Positions 1-9,500 of a stretch of DNA of 64,000 nt are shown here, piece after piece. Under the pieces are notes generated by a model that saw only the letters and a program-made list of their open reading frames with translations, was not told where the DNA came from and did no database searches. The position numbers and the translations under genes are program-made. The DNA is from Lujinxingia sediminis (GTDB taxonomy: Bacteria > Myxococcota_A > Bradymonadia > Bradymonadales > Bradymonadaceae): contig NZ_SADD01000006.1 of NCBI RefSeq assembly GCF_004005565.1, positions 124,001 to 188,000 of the forward strand. Direction: 5' to 3'. Within the stretch, counting starts at the first letter, position 1. Every line of letters starts with the position of its first letter.

Positions 1-1
1 A

Positions 2-784
2 GCGTTTGACGTGCTCAGCGATCCTAAAAAGCGCAAACTTTACGATGAGTTCGGCTTTGAAGGGCTTCGCGAGGGCTTTGACGCCAAACGTGCCCGGGCC
101 ACCCGTCGGCGAGGCGGGGCGAGCGCGGCGGGGTTTGAGGGGGGCGCGAGCTTTGAGGATATTTTTGGCTCGATGTTCGGTGGCGGGGCCGGTCCGGGTT
201 TTGGAGGGGCTGGTTTCGGGGGCGGAGCCGTCAACCCGCTCAAAGGGCGGGATAATGTGATGCCGGTGGAGCTCGACTTTATGCGCGCGCTCAAGGGCAC
301 CGAGCTGACCTTTTCGGAAGGGGAAACCAAGACCTTTAAGGTGCGCGTGCCGGAGGGGACCGGCACCGGGGATCGCCTGCGAGTCAAGGGTAAAGGCGGC
401 GCCGCGCCTCGTACCCGGCAGGGAAAGGGGGAGCGGGGCGACCTCCTGCTGGAGTTTAAGGTCTTGCCGCATCCGAAGTTGCGGCGCGAAGGGCTCGATC
501 TCTATCTGGACGTGCCCATCACCGTTCCCGAGGCGGTGTGCGGTGCTTCGATCTCGGTGCCCACGCCCCACGGAGACTACACGGTGAAGGTGCCCGAGGG
601 GGTGAACTCCGGGGCGAAGTTGCGACTGAAGGGTCAGGGGGTCAAACGCGGCACCCACCAGGGTAACTTCTATGTGGTCTTGCAGGTCCACACCCCCGAC
701 CGCATCGATGATGCAACGCGCAAGGCGGCCACGCAGCTGGCCGGAGGCTACAGCCAGGATGTGCGCGCCGGGCTGAAGCTGTAA
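2..784 (+). CDS. DnaJ-family co-chaperone, zinc-finger-less (5' end outside window)
   Basis: The reading frame is open to the left edge. It begins inside the last helix of a J domain (FDVLSDPKKRKLYDEFG), so the HPD motif lies upstream and cannot be checked. A Gly/Phe-rich linker follows, with an FEDIFGSMFGG motif like the DIF motif of DnaJ linkers. After it come the two beta-sandwich substrate-binding domains ending in a conserved VKVPEGVNSGAKLRLKGQG stretch. There are no CxxCxGxG repeats, so this is a type II J-protein (CbpA-like) rather than true DnaJ. J-proteins stimulate DnaK ATPase activity and deliver clients to it. The linker is basic (KRARATRRRGG) near its start. Family assignment is secure; the exact paralogue is not. 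Confidence 0.9.
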   Translation, partial: AFDVLSDPKKRKLYDEFGFEGLREGFDAKRARATRRRGGASAAGFEGGASFEDIFGSMFGGGAGPGFGGAGFGGGAVNPLKGRDNVMPVELDFMRALKGTELTFSEGETKTFKVRVPEGTGTGDRLRVKGKGGAAPRTRQGKGERGDLLLEFKVLPHPKLRREGLDLYLDVPITVPEAVCGASISVPTPHGDYTVKVPEGVNSGAKLRLKGQGVKRGTHQGNFYVVLQVHTPDRIDDATRKAATQLAGGYSQDVRAGLKL

Positions 785-815
785 AGGCGGGCGGCGGCGC
801 TTAGGTTTAGATGGG

Positions 816-983
816 TACGCCGTGAGCTAGTGTTGCTGCCGTGTTGGTCTGCGGCGTTGAGGGCCGCAGCGGCTGCGTTGCAAAGGCTTGACGATGCGAA
901 GCCATCGCCTTGCGTTTTGCGCCTTGCCCGTGCTGCCCTCAACGTCGCGGCCATCGACATCAACATCTGCTCTCGGCGTCGTA
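816..983. repeat. Copy A of a ~160-bp palindromic intergenic element
   Basis: This copy fills most of the 248-bp gap between the J-protein and the S41 peptidase. The left end (TACGCCGTGAGCTAG) and right end (TGCTCTCGGCGTCGTA) are near-inverted copies of each other. Further inward GCGTTGAGGGC pairs with GCCCTCAACGTCG, and near the centre GCGTTGCAAAGGC faces GCCTTGCGTTTTGCGC. The whole element could fold into one long imperfect hairpin. It matches copy B (32093-32254) over nearly its full length, by eye about three quarters identical. Its right end is 50 bp before the start codon of the peptidase, so it probably lies in that gene's leader or promoter. Confidence 0.8.
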
Positions 984-1032
984 AGGGCGCCGCTGAGGCG
1001 CCGTATGCGAATCGACAACCCGGGGGGGAGCG

Positions 1033-2262
1033 ATGAGACGCTGGCTGGTGGCGTGCGCCTTGTGGGCGTGTGTGTTGACGCAGATCGGCTGTCAGACGGG
1101 GCCGGCCTGTGGAACGTTTCCGCTCGATGCCGATACCCGACGCTGTATGGTCTCGACGATCGACACGATGGTGCGCGAGCATTACCCCTTTGCGGAGCAG
1201 AAAGGGGTCGATATGACCATGTTTTTCAAGGGGTTATGGTCTTCTCTTGATGAGCCTGAGCTTGACGACGAGTCGTTTGTCCTCTCCCTGGCGCAGTCGT
1301 TGGCGATGCTTGAGGACGGTCATACCCGGCTGGAGCGTTTTCGCCTGGACGAGGTCGGTGCCCCGCCGGTGAAGCTGGCATTACGAGAGGGGCAGGTGGT
1401 GGTGCGCAGCGCGGCACCCGGGGCGGGGCTAAAGCCCGGGGAGGTGATTGAGACCATCGACGGCAAGCCCGCCCTCCCGGTGCTTCGCAGCGCTTTGGCT
1501 TCGGCCGAACGCGGCTCCGCTGGTGAGGTCTTGCTTCTCGGCGCTGACGCTGCGCTCGCCGGCGAGGTGGGAAGCGATGTGAGGCTTGAGACGGCTTCGG
1601 GGCGCGTGGTGCAGCTGACCCGCCAGACGGTGCTTCATGAGCCTTTCATCCGCCGCTTTGGCGAGATCGGCTACCTGCGCGTCAAAACTTTCGGCTTTAT
1701 CGATGATCTCGACCGTCTCGACCGCCTTATGAACGAGTTGATGGACACCCGGGGGTTGATCATTGACCTGCGCGACAATGGCGGGGGCTACCCCTCTGTG
1801 AGTGACGGGCTCTTCGGGCGACTTGTTACCGAAGACGGCGCGCTCTTCGCGCTGGTCGATCGCCAGGGGCGCGTGCATCGCCATATGCAGGCTCACTCTC
1901 GTGGAGAGACCTACACCGGCCAGGTGGTCGTGCTTGTGAATGAGGGCACGTTCTCCGCCGCCAACTACTTCGCGCACCGTATTCGCGAAGAGCATCGCGG
2001 TGTGCTCCTGGGAGGGCGCACCGGCGGCGGCGCGGCCTCGCCAGACCGCGGGTTGATGCTGGTCGATGGACTCTGGTTTCAGGTCTCGACCTATGTCGTG
2101 GAAACCTTAAGCGGGCATAACACCGAAGAGGGGATGGCGCCCACAATACGCCTGGATGATGTCGGTGCCTGGTACGAGGTGCCACCGGAGCAGGGGGCGT
2201 TGAGCGAGGATAACGATAGGATGCTGCGCCGCGCGCGCCGCTACCTGGAGGGGGTGCAATGA
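1033..2262 (+). CDS. S41 family (C-terminal-processing-type) peptidase, exported
   Basis: The 409-residue protein has an N-terminal hydrophobic export segment ending TQIGC. This may be a poor lipobox (Gln at -3), so it could be a lipoprotein or a plain secreted protein. Around residues 115-150 is a PDZ-like stretch (GEVIETIDGKPA). The S41 core follows, with LIIDLRDNGGG and VLVNEGTFSAANYFA, where Ser308 is the expected nucleophile. The usual general-base Lys in a TFGKG-like motif is absent; the equivalent sequence is GGRTGGG, so a Tricorn-like mechanism or an altered catalytic centre is likely. ATG is preceded by GGGGGGAG at 1022-1029. Its stop overlaps the next gene by 4 bp (ATGA), implying translational coupling. 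Substrate unknown. Confidence 0.85.
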   Translation: MRRWLVACALWACVLTQIGCQTGPACGTFPLDADTRRCMVSTIDTMVREHYPFAEQKGVDMTMFFKGLWSSLDEPELDDESFVLSLAQSLAMLEDGHTRLERFRLDEVGAPPVKLALREGQVVVRSAAPGAGLKPGEVIETIDGKPALPVLRSALASAERGSAGEVLLLGADAALAGEVGSDVRLETASGRVVQLTRQTVLHEPFIRRFGEIGYLRVKTFGFIDDLDRLDRLMNELMDTRGLIIDLRDNGGGYPSVSDGLFGRLVTEDGALFALVDRQGRVHRHMQAHSRGETYTGQVVVLVNEGTFSAANYFAHRIREEHRGVLLGGRTGGGAASPDRGLMLVDGLWFQVSTYVVETLSGHNTEEGMAPTIRLDDVGAWYEVPPEQGALSEDNDRMLRRARRYLEGVQ

Positions 2263-2885
2263 GCCTGCGACACGCAGTGGCCGCGAGCCTGATGTTGGGG
2301 CTCTCTCTGGCAGCGGGGGAAGCGCAGGCCGGGGAGCCAGAGCGCCCCGCATCCGAGCTCACGCAGTCTTCAAGCGCCAACGACCAGGAGGGCGCAGAGG
2401 AAGGGATGGGGTCTGAAGGACAACGTGCGCGCCTCTTCGGCCTCGGGGTGTTTACGCGCGGGGGGATGGCGGCGTACCGCTCGATGGGGTGCGCATGTAT
2501 CGATCGAAAAACCTGGCGAGCTGGCCTGGGTGCCAGGCTGCATGTGGGGCCCTACCTTGCGGCTGAGATCGGTGTGACTGTGGGCATGATGATGCTCGGC
2601 GGGAACTTCCCGCTTAACGGCTGGGAGGTGGCTGCACGCTGGCAGCCGGCCCCCCACGCCGACGCTCGCGCTGTGGCCGGGCTCTACACGCGTCTGGGTT
2701 ATACCTCGATGCAGGTCATGGGCATGCGCTCGGTAGGCGCGCCCGGAGTGAGCGCGGCGTTAGGCTGGTCGATGCAACTTGTGCCCATGCTCTCGCTGGA
2801 GGTCGAAGCCGGTGCTCAGCGCCATTTCGGTGCGATGGCGCACTGGCAGCTGGGGGGGCAGCTGGGGCTGGCGACGCGTTTTTAA
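2259..2885 (+). CDS. Putative outer-membrane beta-barrel protein coupled to the S41 peptidase
   Basis: The 208-residue protein has a clear signal peptide (cleavage near AQAGEP, about residue 25) and then an acidic, low-complexity stretch to about residue 50. The remainder consists of short alternating hydrophobic/glycine strands of the kind seen in small beta-barrels, and it ends in an aromatic residue (ATRF) like many barrel proteins. Four Cys/Met-rich positions (MGCACID, MGMMMLGG) are unusual. No family is recognised. It overlaps the upstream peptidase stop by 4 bp and is followed by a strong terminator, so the two genes form a bicistronic unit and the products may act together at the envelope. 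This is inference from layout only. Confidence 0.65.
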   Translation: MSLRHAVAASLMLGLSLAAGEAQAGEPERPASELTQSSSANDQEGAEEGMGSEGQRARLFGLGVFTRGGMAAYRSMGCACIDRKTWRAGLGARLHVGPYLAAEIGVTVGMMMLGGNFPLNGWEVAARWQPAPHADARAVAGLYTRLGYTSMQVMGMRSVGAPGVSAALGWSMQLVPMLSLEVEAGAQRHFGAMAHWQLGGQLGLATRF

Positions 2886-2897
2886 GCACGTTAACGC

Positions 2898-2928
2898 AAA
2901 AAGCCGCCCCTTGCCGGGCGGCTTTTTT
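2898..2928. terminator. Bidirectional intrinsic terminator between convergent genes
   Basis: AAAAAGCCGCCC and GGGCGGCTTTTTT form a GC-rich hairpin with a six-base spacer and runs of A on one side and T on the other, so it can terminate transcription from either direction. Immediately to its right, 2933-2961 holds a second perfect inverted repeat (12-bp arms CATCGCGGTGAT / ATCACCGCGATG, 5-bp loop) that the minus-strand lipoprotein transcript meets first. Confidence 0.9.
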
Positions 2929-2977
2929 AGCTCATCGCGGTGATATCACATCACCGCGATGTCTTTGCGCGTGACTC

Positions 2978-4774
2978 TTAGAGGGGCAGGCAAGCCGAGG
3001 CGTCGGCCACCGCGCCAAAGAAGTCTTCGCCGGCGCTGCCGCTGATGTTCAGGCCGGTGCAGCCCACAAGCTCGCCGCCAGTACCGACGAATACGCCGTG
3101 GAGGCCGCTGCCGGTGACGGTCACGTCGGTGACCGTGACACGAGAGTCGCCGTCGATGAAGAGCGAGGCCTGGTGATCCGAGTTGCCGGTCCAGCGGTCG
3201 GAGCCAGCGTTGATCAGCTCGACGTTGATGAGCTTGTTGTCGGGGAAACGACTGTCGGCAAAGCGCAGGCCCTGCCAGTAGCCGGAGAGCTCTTCGGTAC
3301 CCTTGAAGACAATCGCGTCGCCGCTGGAGGCGTCTGCGGTGAGGCGGCCACCGGAGACGTCGATGTTCCGGTCGCTCTCGGCTTCAAACGTCGAACCCGG
3401 GCTCAGCGTGAGGTGGCCCTCGACGATGATGTCGGCACTCAGGCGTACCGGAACCTCGAACGCAGGCCAGGTCTGGTCGCGGGTCAGCTTGGTGACCGCG
3501 CCGGTGCTGTTGTAGAAAACCGTTACAGCCTGGCGATCGTTGTCGACAAACGCCAGATCAGCGCTGAAGCCGCCGATCTGATTGGGGCGCGTAAGCAGAG
3601 GATTGGCGTTATTGCTAAACGTCGATCCGCTTACGTTGACTTCTCCCTCGCGGGTCGCCGCGTGGAGCGCGGCGTAGTCGTTGTTGTCGAAGGTCGTGTT
3701 CTCGATGGTCAGGCGCGAGGCGTCACCATCAATAAAGACCGCGCCCCGAGCATCACCGTTACCGCTGTAGGCTTTCCCGCCACCGTGAGCGATGAGCGCA
3801 TAGCTGATCCGGTTGTTAGCTGAGGACGCATCCGAGAAGTGAATTCCACCCCAGCCGCCACGCTCCCCATTGACGGCTTGAAGGGTAACGCGGGCGCTTT
3901 CGGTGCCGGCGATATTCAGAGAGCCGGTGTCATCAGCGATGGTGATCCGCACATCCTGAGCAAGCTCCAGCGTGGCACCGGCAGCAATGGTGATGTCGGC
4001 GTTCATCGAAATGTCGTATGGAATGCGGTAGGCGTAGCCCGGCCAGGTGCCCGAGATGGTAGCGGTCGCCTGGGTGCCCGTCATCAAGATATGATCCGCG
4101 TCGTTCTCGCTGATCGTCAGATCGCCAGCGAGCGCCGCGAAGTGGTCGGGGCGCAGGCGCAGCGGGAGCTCATTGTCGGTAAAGGAGGTGGTCTCGACGC
4201 TAAGGGTGCTCGAGGCGCCGTGGGCGTGAATGCCGGCGAAGGCGTTCTGTTCAAAGGCGCAGTTCGACACGCTCAGACGCGACTCCCCGCCCACGTAGAC
4301 CGCCCCTTTGGATTCGCTATTGCCGGTGAACCGATCGCCACCGGCGTGGCGGATCGTCACGTATTCGAGCACGTGGTTGGAGGTGCCCGTATCGTTGATG
4401 TAGATGCCGGCCCAGTAGCCGCGCTCTTGTTCTTCGCCGCGGATGAGGATTTCTTTTCCTTCCTCGCCCACCGCCTCAATCGTGCCGGTGCCGCTGAGTT
4501 GGATGGAGCTGCCCGCGCCCATAAAGACGGTCGTGCCTGCCTCAATGACCAACTTGCCCGAGGAGACATTGAGGCTACCGTCGATCTTGTAGCAGCTATC
4601 GCTCGAGAGCGTCGCGCCACTGGAGACCTCACCGCTGTTGATCTCCTCACAGACATCGGGGTTATTGGGGCGATCCTGAGGCTCATCGTCGGGCCCAACA
4701 CAGCCCACGCCTACGCTGAGGCAGACGCCGCCGACAAGAGTGAGGTTGGCAAGTCGTTTGATCAAGGCGTTCAT
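2978..4774 (-). CDS. Surface lipoprotein built of three long beta-helix-like repeats
   Basis: The chosen ATG at 4774 has GGGAGG six bases upstream and gives a signal peptide with lipobox VGVGC (Cys25). An upstream in-frame ATG adds 15 residues but lacks a ribosome-binding site. The mature chain of about 570 residues holds three repeats starting near residues 118, 305 and 495, spaced about 188 residues apart. Each has a [G][YW]WxG[IL] motif, a GGDRFTGNS / GGKAYSGNG / GSDRWTGNS motif and a short [IV]xGxSR[LV]T strand. Runs of NNxF and DNxA resemble right-handed parallel beta-helix turns (pectate-lyase or 'right handed beta helix' domains). No catalytic motif is visible, so a structural or adhesive role is as likely as a glycan-lyase role. 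A 14-bp palindrome lies 37 bp upstream. Confidence 0.75.
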   Translation of the reverse strand: MNALIKRLANLTLVGGVCLSVGVGCVGPDDEPQDRPNNPDVCEEINSGEVSSGATLSSDSCYKIDGSLNVSSGKLVIEAGTTVFMGAGSSIQLSGTGTIEAVGEEGKEILIRGEEQERGYWAGIYINDTGTSNHVLEYVTIRHAGGDRFTGNSESKGAVYVGGESRLSVSNCAFEQNAFAGIHAHGASSTLSVETTSFTDNELPLRLRPDHFAALAGDLTISENDADHILMTGTQATATISGTWPGYAYRIPYDISMNADITIAAGATLELAQDVRITIADDTGSLNIAGTESARVTLQAVNGERGGWGGIHFSDASSANNRISYALIAHGGGKAYSGNGDARGAVFIDGDASRLTIENTTFDNNDYAALHAATREGEVNVSGSTFSNNANPLLTRPNQIGGFSADLAFVDNDRQAVTVFYNSTGAVTKLTRDQTWPAFEVPVRLSADIIVEGHLTLSPGSTFEAESDRNIDVSGGRLTADASSGDAIVFKGTEELSGYWQGLRFADSRFPDNKLINVELINAGSDRWTGNSDHQASLFIDGDSRVTVTDVTVTGSGLHGVFVGTGGELVGCTGLNISGSAGEDFFGAVADASACLPL

Positions 4775-4810
4775 CGTACCCTCCCAAAACATCAAGGTAG
4801 AGAAAAAAGT

Positions 4811-4824
4811 CACCCACATGGGTG
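4811..4824. promoter_or_regulatory. Operator-like palindrome upstream of the repeat lipoprotein
   Basis: CACCCACATGGGTG is a 14-bp inverted repeat (arms CACCCA / TGGGTG, two-base centre). It lies 37 bp before the lipoprotein start codon in a locally A/T-rich stretch, a plausible operator or short hairpin in the leader. There is no direct evidence for a binding protein. Confidence 0.35.
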
Positions 4825-4940
4825 AAGGACAATAGCGATGTTGCGCGCTTTAGACGGGGTCGCAAGCGCGATATTCAACGATTGGGAGGATGTATCAAGA
4901 CTTTCTGTACGAAGCAAAAACAAAGTGCTTCGCCCTGCGC

Positions 4941-6365
4941 TCAGGTGTCTGCGTCGAGTTTGCGTGCGCAGGCGGCGATGGCCGAAGCCAGTGTGGCCGG
5001 CGGATGCAGCAGCCTGGCAAGTTCGGGGAGCGTGAGCCCGGAGCGGAGGGCGACGGCCAGCTCCATGATGGCGTTGGCAGCCCCGGGAGCCAGCAGGCGC
5101 GCGCCCAGAAGCTGGTTGGAGCGTCGGTCGCTCACCAGGTGGATAAGCCCGTCGGGGGCGTCACTGAACGAGCCCGGGGGGTGTTCACGAAGATCGAGGG
5201 TGAAGCAGCGCGCGTCGAAGCCAGCCTGGCGCGCCTGCGCTTCATCCCAGCCCACCCCGGCCAGAGGTGGGTCGGTGTGGATGACAAAAGGAACCGTGGG
5301 GGTGTAACCGGCGGTGCGCGAGGGCATCACCGCGTTTTGGGCGGCGAGTATGGCGTCGCGGGTGGCGGCGTGGGTACGGGTGCCCCGGCCGATGATGTCG
5401 CCGGCGGCGAAGATCGCGTCGTGGGTGGTGCGGAAGGACTCATCGACACGCACAAACCCGCCCGGGTCGCGCTCAACCCCGAGAGCTTCCAGGCCCAGGC
5501 CCTCGGTGGAGGGTCGACGATGATCGACGATCACCACCCGGGCAGCGCTCCAGTGGGTGGGCGAGCCCTGGTGGGTGCCCAGGGCTCGGGTCTGGTCTTT
5601 GCGCCGCTCCAGGTGGGTGACCGTGGCGTCGAGCACCACTCGGATGCCTTCAGCTTGCAGGGATTCCAGAAGGCGCGATTCGAGCGCCGGGCTGTGGTCG
5701 GCGTCGAGGAGCCGGTCTTCTTCGTGCAGGATGGTGACCTCGGCACCCAGTCGTGCGAAGGCCTGGGCGTAGGTCAGGCCGATGTCGTGGATGCCTGCGA
5801 AGATCAAAGAAGAGGGGAGCTCCGTGCAGGCGATGAGGTCGCGCAGGCTCCAGGTTTCAGCGTCTTCGATGCCTTCGATCCGGGGGGGCTGGGAGGTCGC
5901 GCCGCAGGTCAGTAAGACCCGGTCGGAACGCCAGCTACGCTTGCCGACGACGACGTGCAACGTCTCGCTGCTGGCGGCGTCGGAGCGGCTGGCGAGACTG
6001 GCGCGGCCGTCGATGAGCTCCAGCCCGCGCCGCCGGCGAAGTGCCGAGACCAGGCTTGTATGTGCGCGTTCAATGCACTCCTGCACATGCGCGCTCAGTG
6101 CCTTGAGGTCCACCTTGAGCGCGGCACCGCTCAGCCCCGGCAGGGTGGGATGAGCGGCGCGGTGGCGAAGCGTGGCAGCGCGCATGTAGAGGCGCGCTGG
6201 AAACACCCCCACGTGCAGCGCGTTGCCGCCCAGGGGCAAGCCGTCGTTGACCAGGGTGACGCGCGCGCCGTGGTCGGCCGCCCACATCGCCGCGGCGCAG
6301 CCCGCCGAGCCGCCGCCGATAATCGTCAGATGAAGAGGAGCTTCCTGCGGATCGTCTGTCGCCAT
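4941..6365 (-). CDS. Pyridine-nucleotide-disulfide-oxidoreductase-like flavoprotein lacking the redox cysteines
   Basis: The 474-residue protein is full length for the mercuric reductase / dihydrolipoamide dehydrogenase family. It has the FAD-binding IIGGGSAG motif (residues 15-22), a second FAD motif (IFAAGDIIG) and the C-terminal dimerisation domain with an HP pair (LLHPPATLA). The redox-active motif GGxCxxxGCxPxK is present in outline as G46-GNALHVGVFPA, but both cysteines are replaced (Ala49, Val54). The NAD(P)-binding GxGxxG site is also degenerate (FAGIHDIGLTYA). The protein therefore probably binds FAD but cannot do disulfide chemistry; it may have another oxidoreductase activity or be a remnant under weak constraint. 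It stands alone between two intergenic gaps. Confidence 0.85.
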   Translation of the reverse strand: MATDDPQEAPLHLTIIGGGSAGCAAAMWAADHGARVTLVNDGLPLGGNALHVGVFPARLYMRAATLRHRAAHPTLPGLSGAALKVDLKALSAHVQECIERAHTSLVSALRRRRGLELIDGRASLASRSDAASSETLHVVVGKRSWRSDRVLLTCGATSQPPRIEGIEDAETWSLRDLIACTELPSSLIFAGIHDIGLTYAQAFARLGAEVTILHEEDRLLDADHSPALESRLLESLQAEGIRVVLDATVTHLERRKDQTRALGTHQGSPTHWSAARVVIVDHRRPSTEGLGLEALGVERDPGGFVRVDESFRTTHDAIFAAGDIIGRGTRTHAATRDAILAAQNAVMPSRTAGYTPTVPFVIHTDPPLAGVGWDEAQARQAGFDARCFTLDLREHPPGSFSDAPDGLIHLVSDRRSNQLLGARLLAPGAANAIMELAVALRSGLTLPELARLLHPPATLASAIAACARKLDADT

Positions 6366-6576
6366 GATTCGGGGCCCCCGACCCCCGGGGCCACCCGTCG
6401 CGCCGAGCTCACGAGATACCGCTCGTCACCCGGCGCGCACGCCCCCTCGAAGATGGTTGTTTGCGATGATGCGTCGGCCCCAACGGACCGCCGCGATGCT
6501 GCCCCGAGCTCCGCGGACTGTCCTGAGTTCCGAAGCGCATAAAGGCCCCCAAAACAAGCGCACCCGAGCCCTGTTT

Positions 6577-9500
6577 TCAAGGCACCCTGAGCAAGATCCG
6601 ATCGATGGCCGCGGCCTGATCCTGGCGGGCCATGCTCAGCCACTGGCTGCGCGCGATCTGCAACGCGCGCCGCGCCCGGCCATGTTCGCCAGCGCGCAGC
6701 GCCCGCTCCCCGGCGTCGCGTGTGATCACCGCCAGATCCGCGTCCACAAAGCCCGTGCTCTCCAGCAGCGGCTCACCCTGGGCCAGGTGGTGGTCCCACT
6801 GCTCCCAGCGTCCGTGATGGGCGGCCGCCGAGAGGTTCGCCAGGTGCGCAAAGGCCAGATACCCCCCGCGCTGGGAGCCCTCCACAAGCGTGAGCACCTT
6901 GCGAAAGAGCGGCGCCGCATCGTCGACGTGGTTCTGCACCAGGCGCACCATCCCTAAGTTGACCAGCACCACCACGTCGTCGGCCATGCCGATGCGCTCA
7001 AGCATCGCCAGTGACTCCAGATAGGCCCGTTCGGCCTGGTGCAGATTCCCCACCTGACGATGCACCTCGCCGAGGTTATTGAGCACGCTGGCGACCTCGC
7101 CGACGTCGCCGTAGCGCTCGAAAACTTCGCGGGCATGCAGAAGCATGGCCGTGGCGCGCTGGGGGTTGCCCAGCGTGGTGTAAAGTGCGCCGAGCGCCAT
7201 CTCCACACGCGCAAGCTCCAGATCCTCGCCGGCCTTGCGAAAAAGCTGGCGGGCGCGGCGGAAATGCTGTTCGGCCTCGTAGTACTCTCCGGCCCAGTAG
7301 CGCAGCTCGGCCAGGATCTGGGAGGTGCGGGCCTGGCCGATGACTTCCCCGGTAGCCTCAAAGATGGCGCGGGCTTCTTCAATGTAGGTGAGTCCCTCAG
7401 GGATCTGGCCGCGGCGGTTGGCCACGTCGGCGCGCAGCTGCATCGCCCAACCCACCAGGCGCTGATCGGCGCGGGTTTGTCCCACGGTCACGGCCCGCTC
7501 AAGGATCTCGTCGGCTCCGGCGAGCTCGTCCTGTCGGATGAGGATCATGGCACGCTCCAGCCAGCCCTCGGCGCGGCGCACGTCGTCGTGGGGCACGCAC
7601 AGCTCGTCGAGCAGCGCCTGGTGGCGTTGCAGGTGGGCGTGGGCCAGCTCAAATTCGCAGCGCACCCGGGCCTGGCCAGCAGCCTGAAGCATCGGGCCGA
7701 GCGCCTCCTCGGGAAGTCCCGCAGCGATGAGGTGGCGTGCCCGACGCAGCGCCAGACCGGGCTGGGCAGTTGGATAAAGCTCCTCGAGAGCCCGGGCGCA
7801 GTGGGCGTGATGGGTGGTCAGACGTCCCTGCTCCTCGGCCAGGCGCACGAGCGTCTCGCGCAGAGCCTCGTGGGTGAAGCTCCAGCCCTTGCCGGCAAGG
7901 GTGGCCAGATCGGTGGCGACCATCTGATCGACGGCCAGAAGCGGCAGCGGCACGCCTTCCTTGCGGCAGACCGCCTTCCACTCTCGCCGGTGCACCTCGG
8001 TGCCGAGCACCGCGGCCAGCTCCAGCCCCAGCAGTGCGTCGGAGGGGGGCTCGCGCAGATCGTGGCGCACGATCTGACGCAGGCGCTCGCGAAAGACCTG
8101 ATGCAGATCGGTGGGCATCGCGCTCGATTCCCCCTCGACCAGGCGAAAGCCCCCGGGACCCAGCTGGAGCACGCCTCGCTCTACCCAGTCGCCGACCAGC
8201 TGCACCGCATAGAGAGGGTTTCCGCTGGTACGGTCGGTGACCTGCTCAATGAGCGCGGCATCCAGCCCCAGAAGCTGGCTGACCAGCGCGCGTTGATGCG
8301 GGTCGCTCAGCGGCCCGACCTCGATGGTCGAGATAGGCTCCTGAGCGGTGAGCTCACGCAGGCGCTGGCGCGCCAGCGGCCGATCCAGAAGCGCGTCGGT
8401 CTGCACCGTGCCCACCACCAGCAGGGCCAGGTGTCTGGCCTCCGAGGAGCGCATAAGGTGCTCCAGCCAGGCCAGCGCGTCGTTGCCCCATTGCAGGTCA
8501 TCGAGCACGACCAGCAGCGGGCGAGTGCGAGCAAAGCGACGCAGGAATCGCTCGATCACCACATAGCGCTCCGCCGGGGTGCGAAAGCGAATACGCGCCT
8601 CATCCTCGCGGTAATCGGGCAGGGTGGCCGCGCAGATGATCTCGGTGAGTGCCAGGCAATCGTGCAGATCGTCGGGGCCCAGCGCGGTGTCCGAGACGCT
8701 CTGGCGCACCCGCTCCAGCACCCGCTCGCGGGGCAGCCCGACGCAGCGCAGGTGGTTGGCCATCATTCCGCCCAGGCCGTCGGCCGGACCCTCCAGCGGG
8801 CTGTGGGTGGCGATGAGCGGGGTGGCCGCGCCCAGCTCGTGGGCGCGCTCGGCCATCCAGCTCGCCAGGCGGCTCTTGCCGGTGCCGGTGCCTCCGCGCA
8901 AAAGCGCCACCCGGGGGTTGCTGTGGTGGGCGACCTGGCGCAGCGATTCCCAGAGCGCGTCGCGCTCGGCGTCGCGGTTGACCAGGGGAACCTGGCGCAG
9001 CCCGAAGAGCCCCAGCCCCACGCCGACCATCTCCAGAGAGAGGGGCGGGGCCTCCTTGCGGTGCCAGGTGCGCGGCACGTTGTACGCCGCCCCCACTGCC
9101 CGGTGGCGCGGTGAGGAGGGCGGGCGCTCCAGCGCACGCAGCTCGGGCACCGAGGGCGGGGAGTTGATGACGTCGCTGATGATCTCGGTCATCCCCAGGT
9201 CGTCGATGCTCGGTGAGGGCGCAAGCGTGGGGTTCAATGGCACCACAAAGCCCAGGGGGCTGGGCTGGACGGGGCGCTCCTCGCCATCGGGCTCGCCAAG
9301 CGCGAAGAGAGCCTGGGCGGCGTCGGCCGCACGCTGAAAGCGGTCCATGGGACTTTTGGCCAGAAGCTGCCCCAGCCACACCCCGAACTCCCGCGGCACC
9401 GCAAAGGGCGCGCGCAGCGGCGGAAGTACTCCCTGGAGATGCCCGCGCAAGATCGCGTCGGTGTCCCCGTCTCGAAAGGGCGGCTCGCCGTCGACCAGCC

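Noticed and set aside
830-1036. Small peptide shared between copies A and B of the palindromic element
   Set aside because: The similarity is explained by DNA conservation; indels in copies C and D break the frame and there is no consistent start or ribosome-binding site.
4941-6365. Pseudogene call for the cysteine-less oxidoreductase
   Set aside because: The frame is intact over full family length and keeps the FAD motifs and dimer domain; substitution of both cysteines suggests divergence rather than decay.
7039-9114. A 691-codon open frame opposite the first kinase-ATPase-TPR gene
   Set aside because: It has no recognisable domain, and the reverse strand encodes a complete kinase-ATPase-TPR protein there. 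Long antisense frames are common in high-GC DNA.
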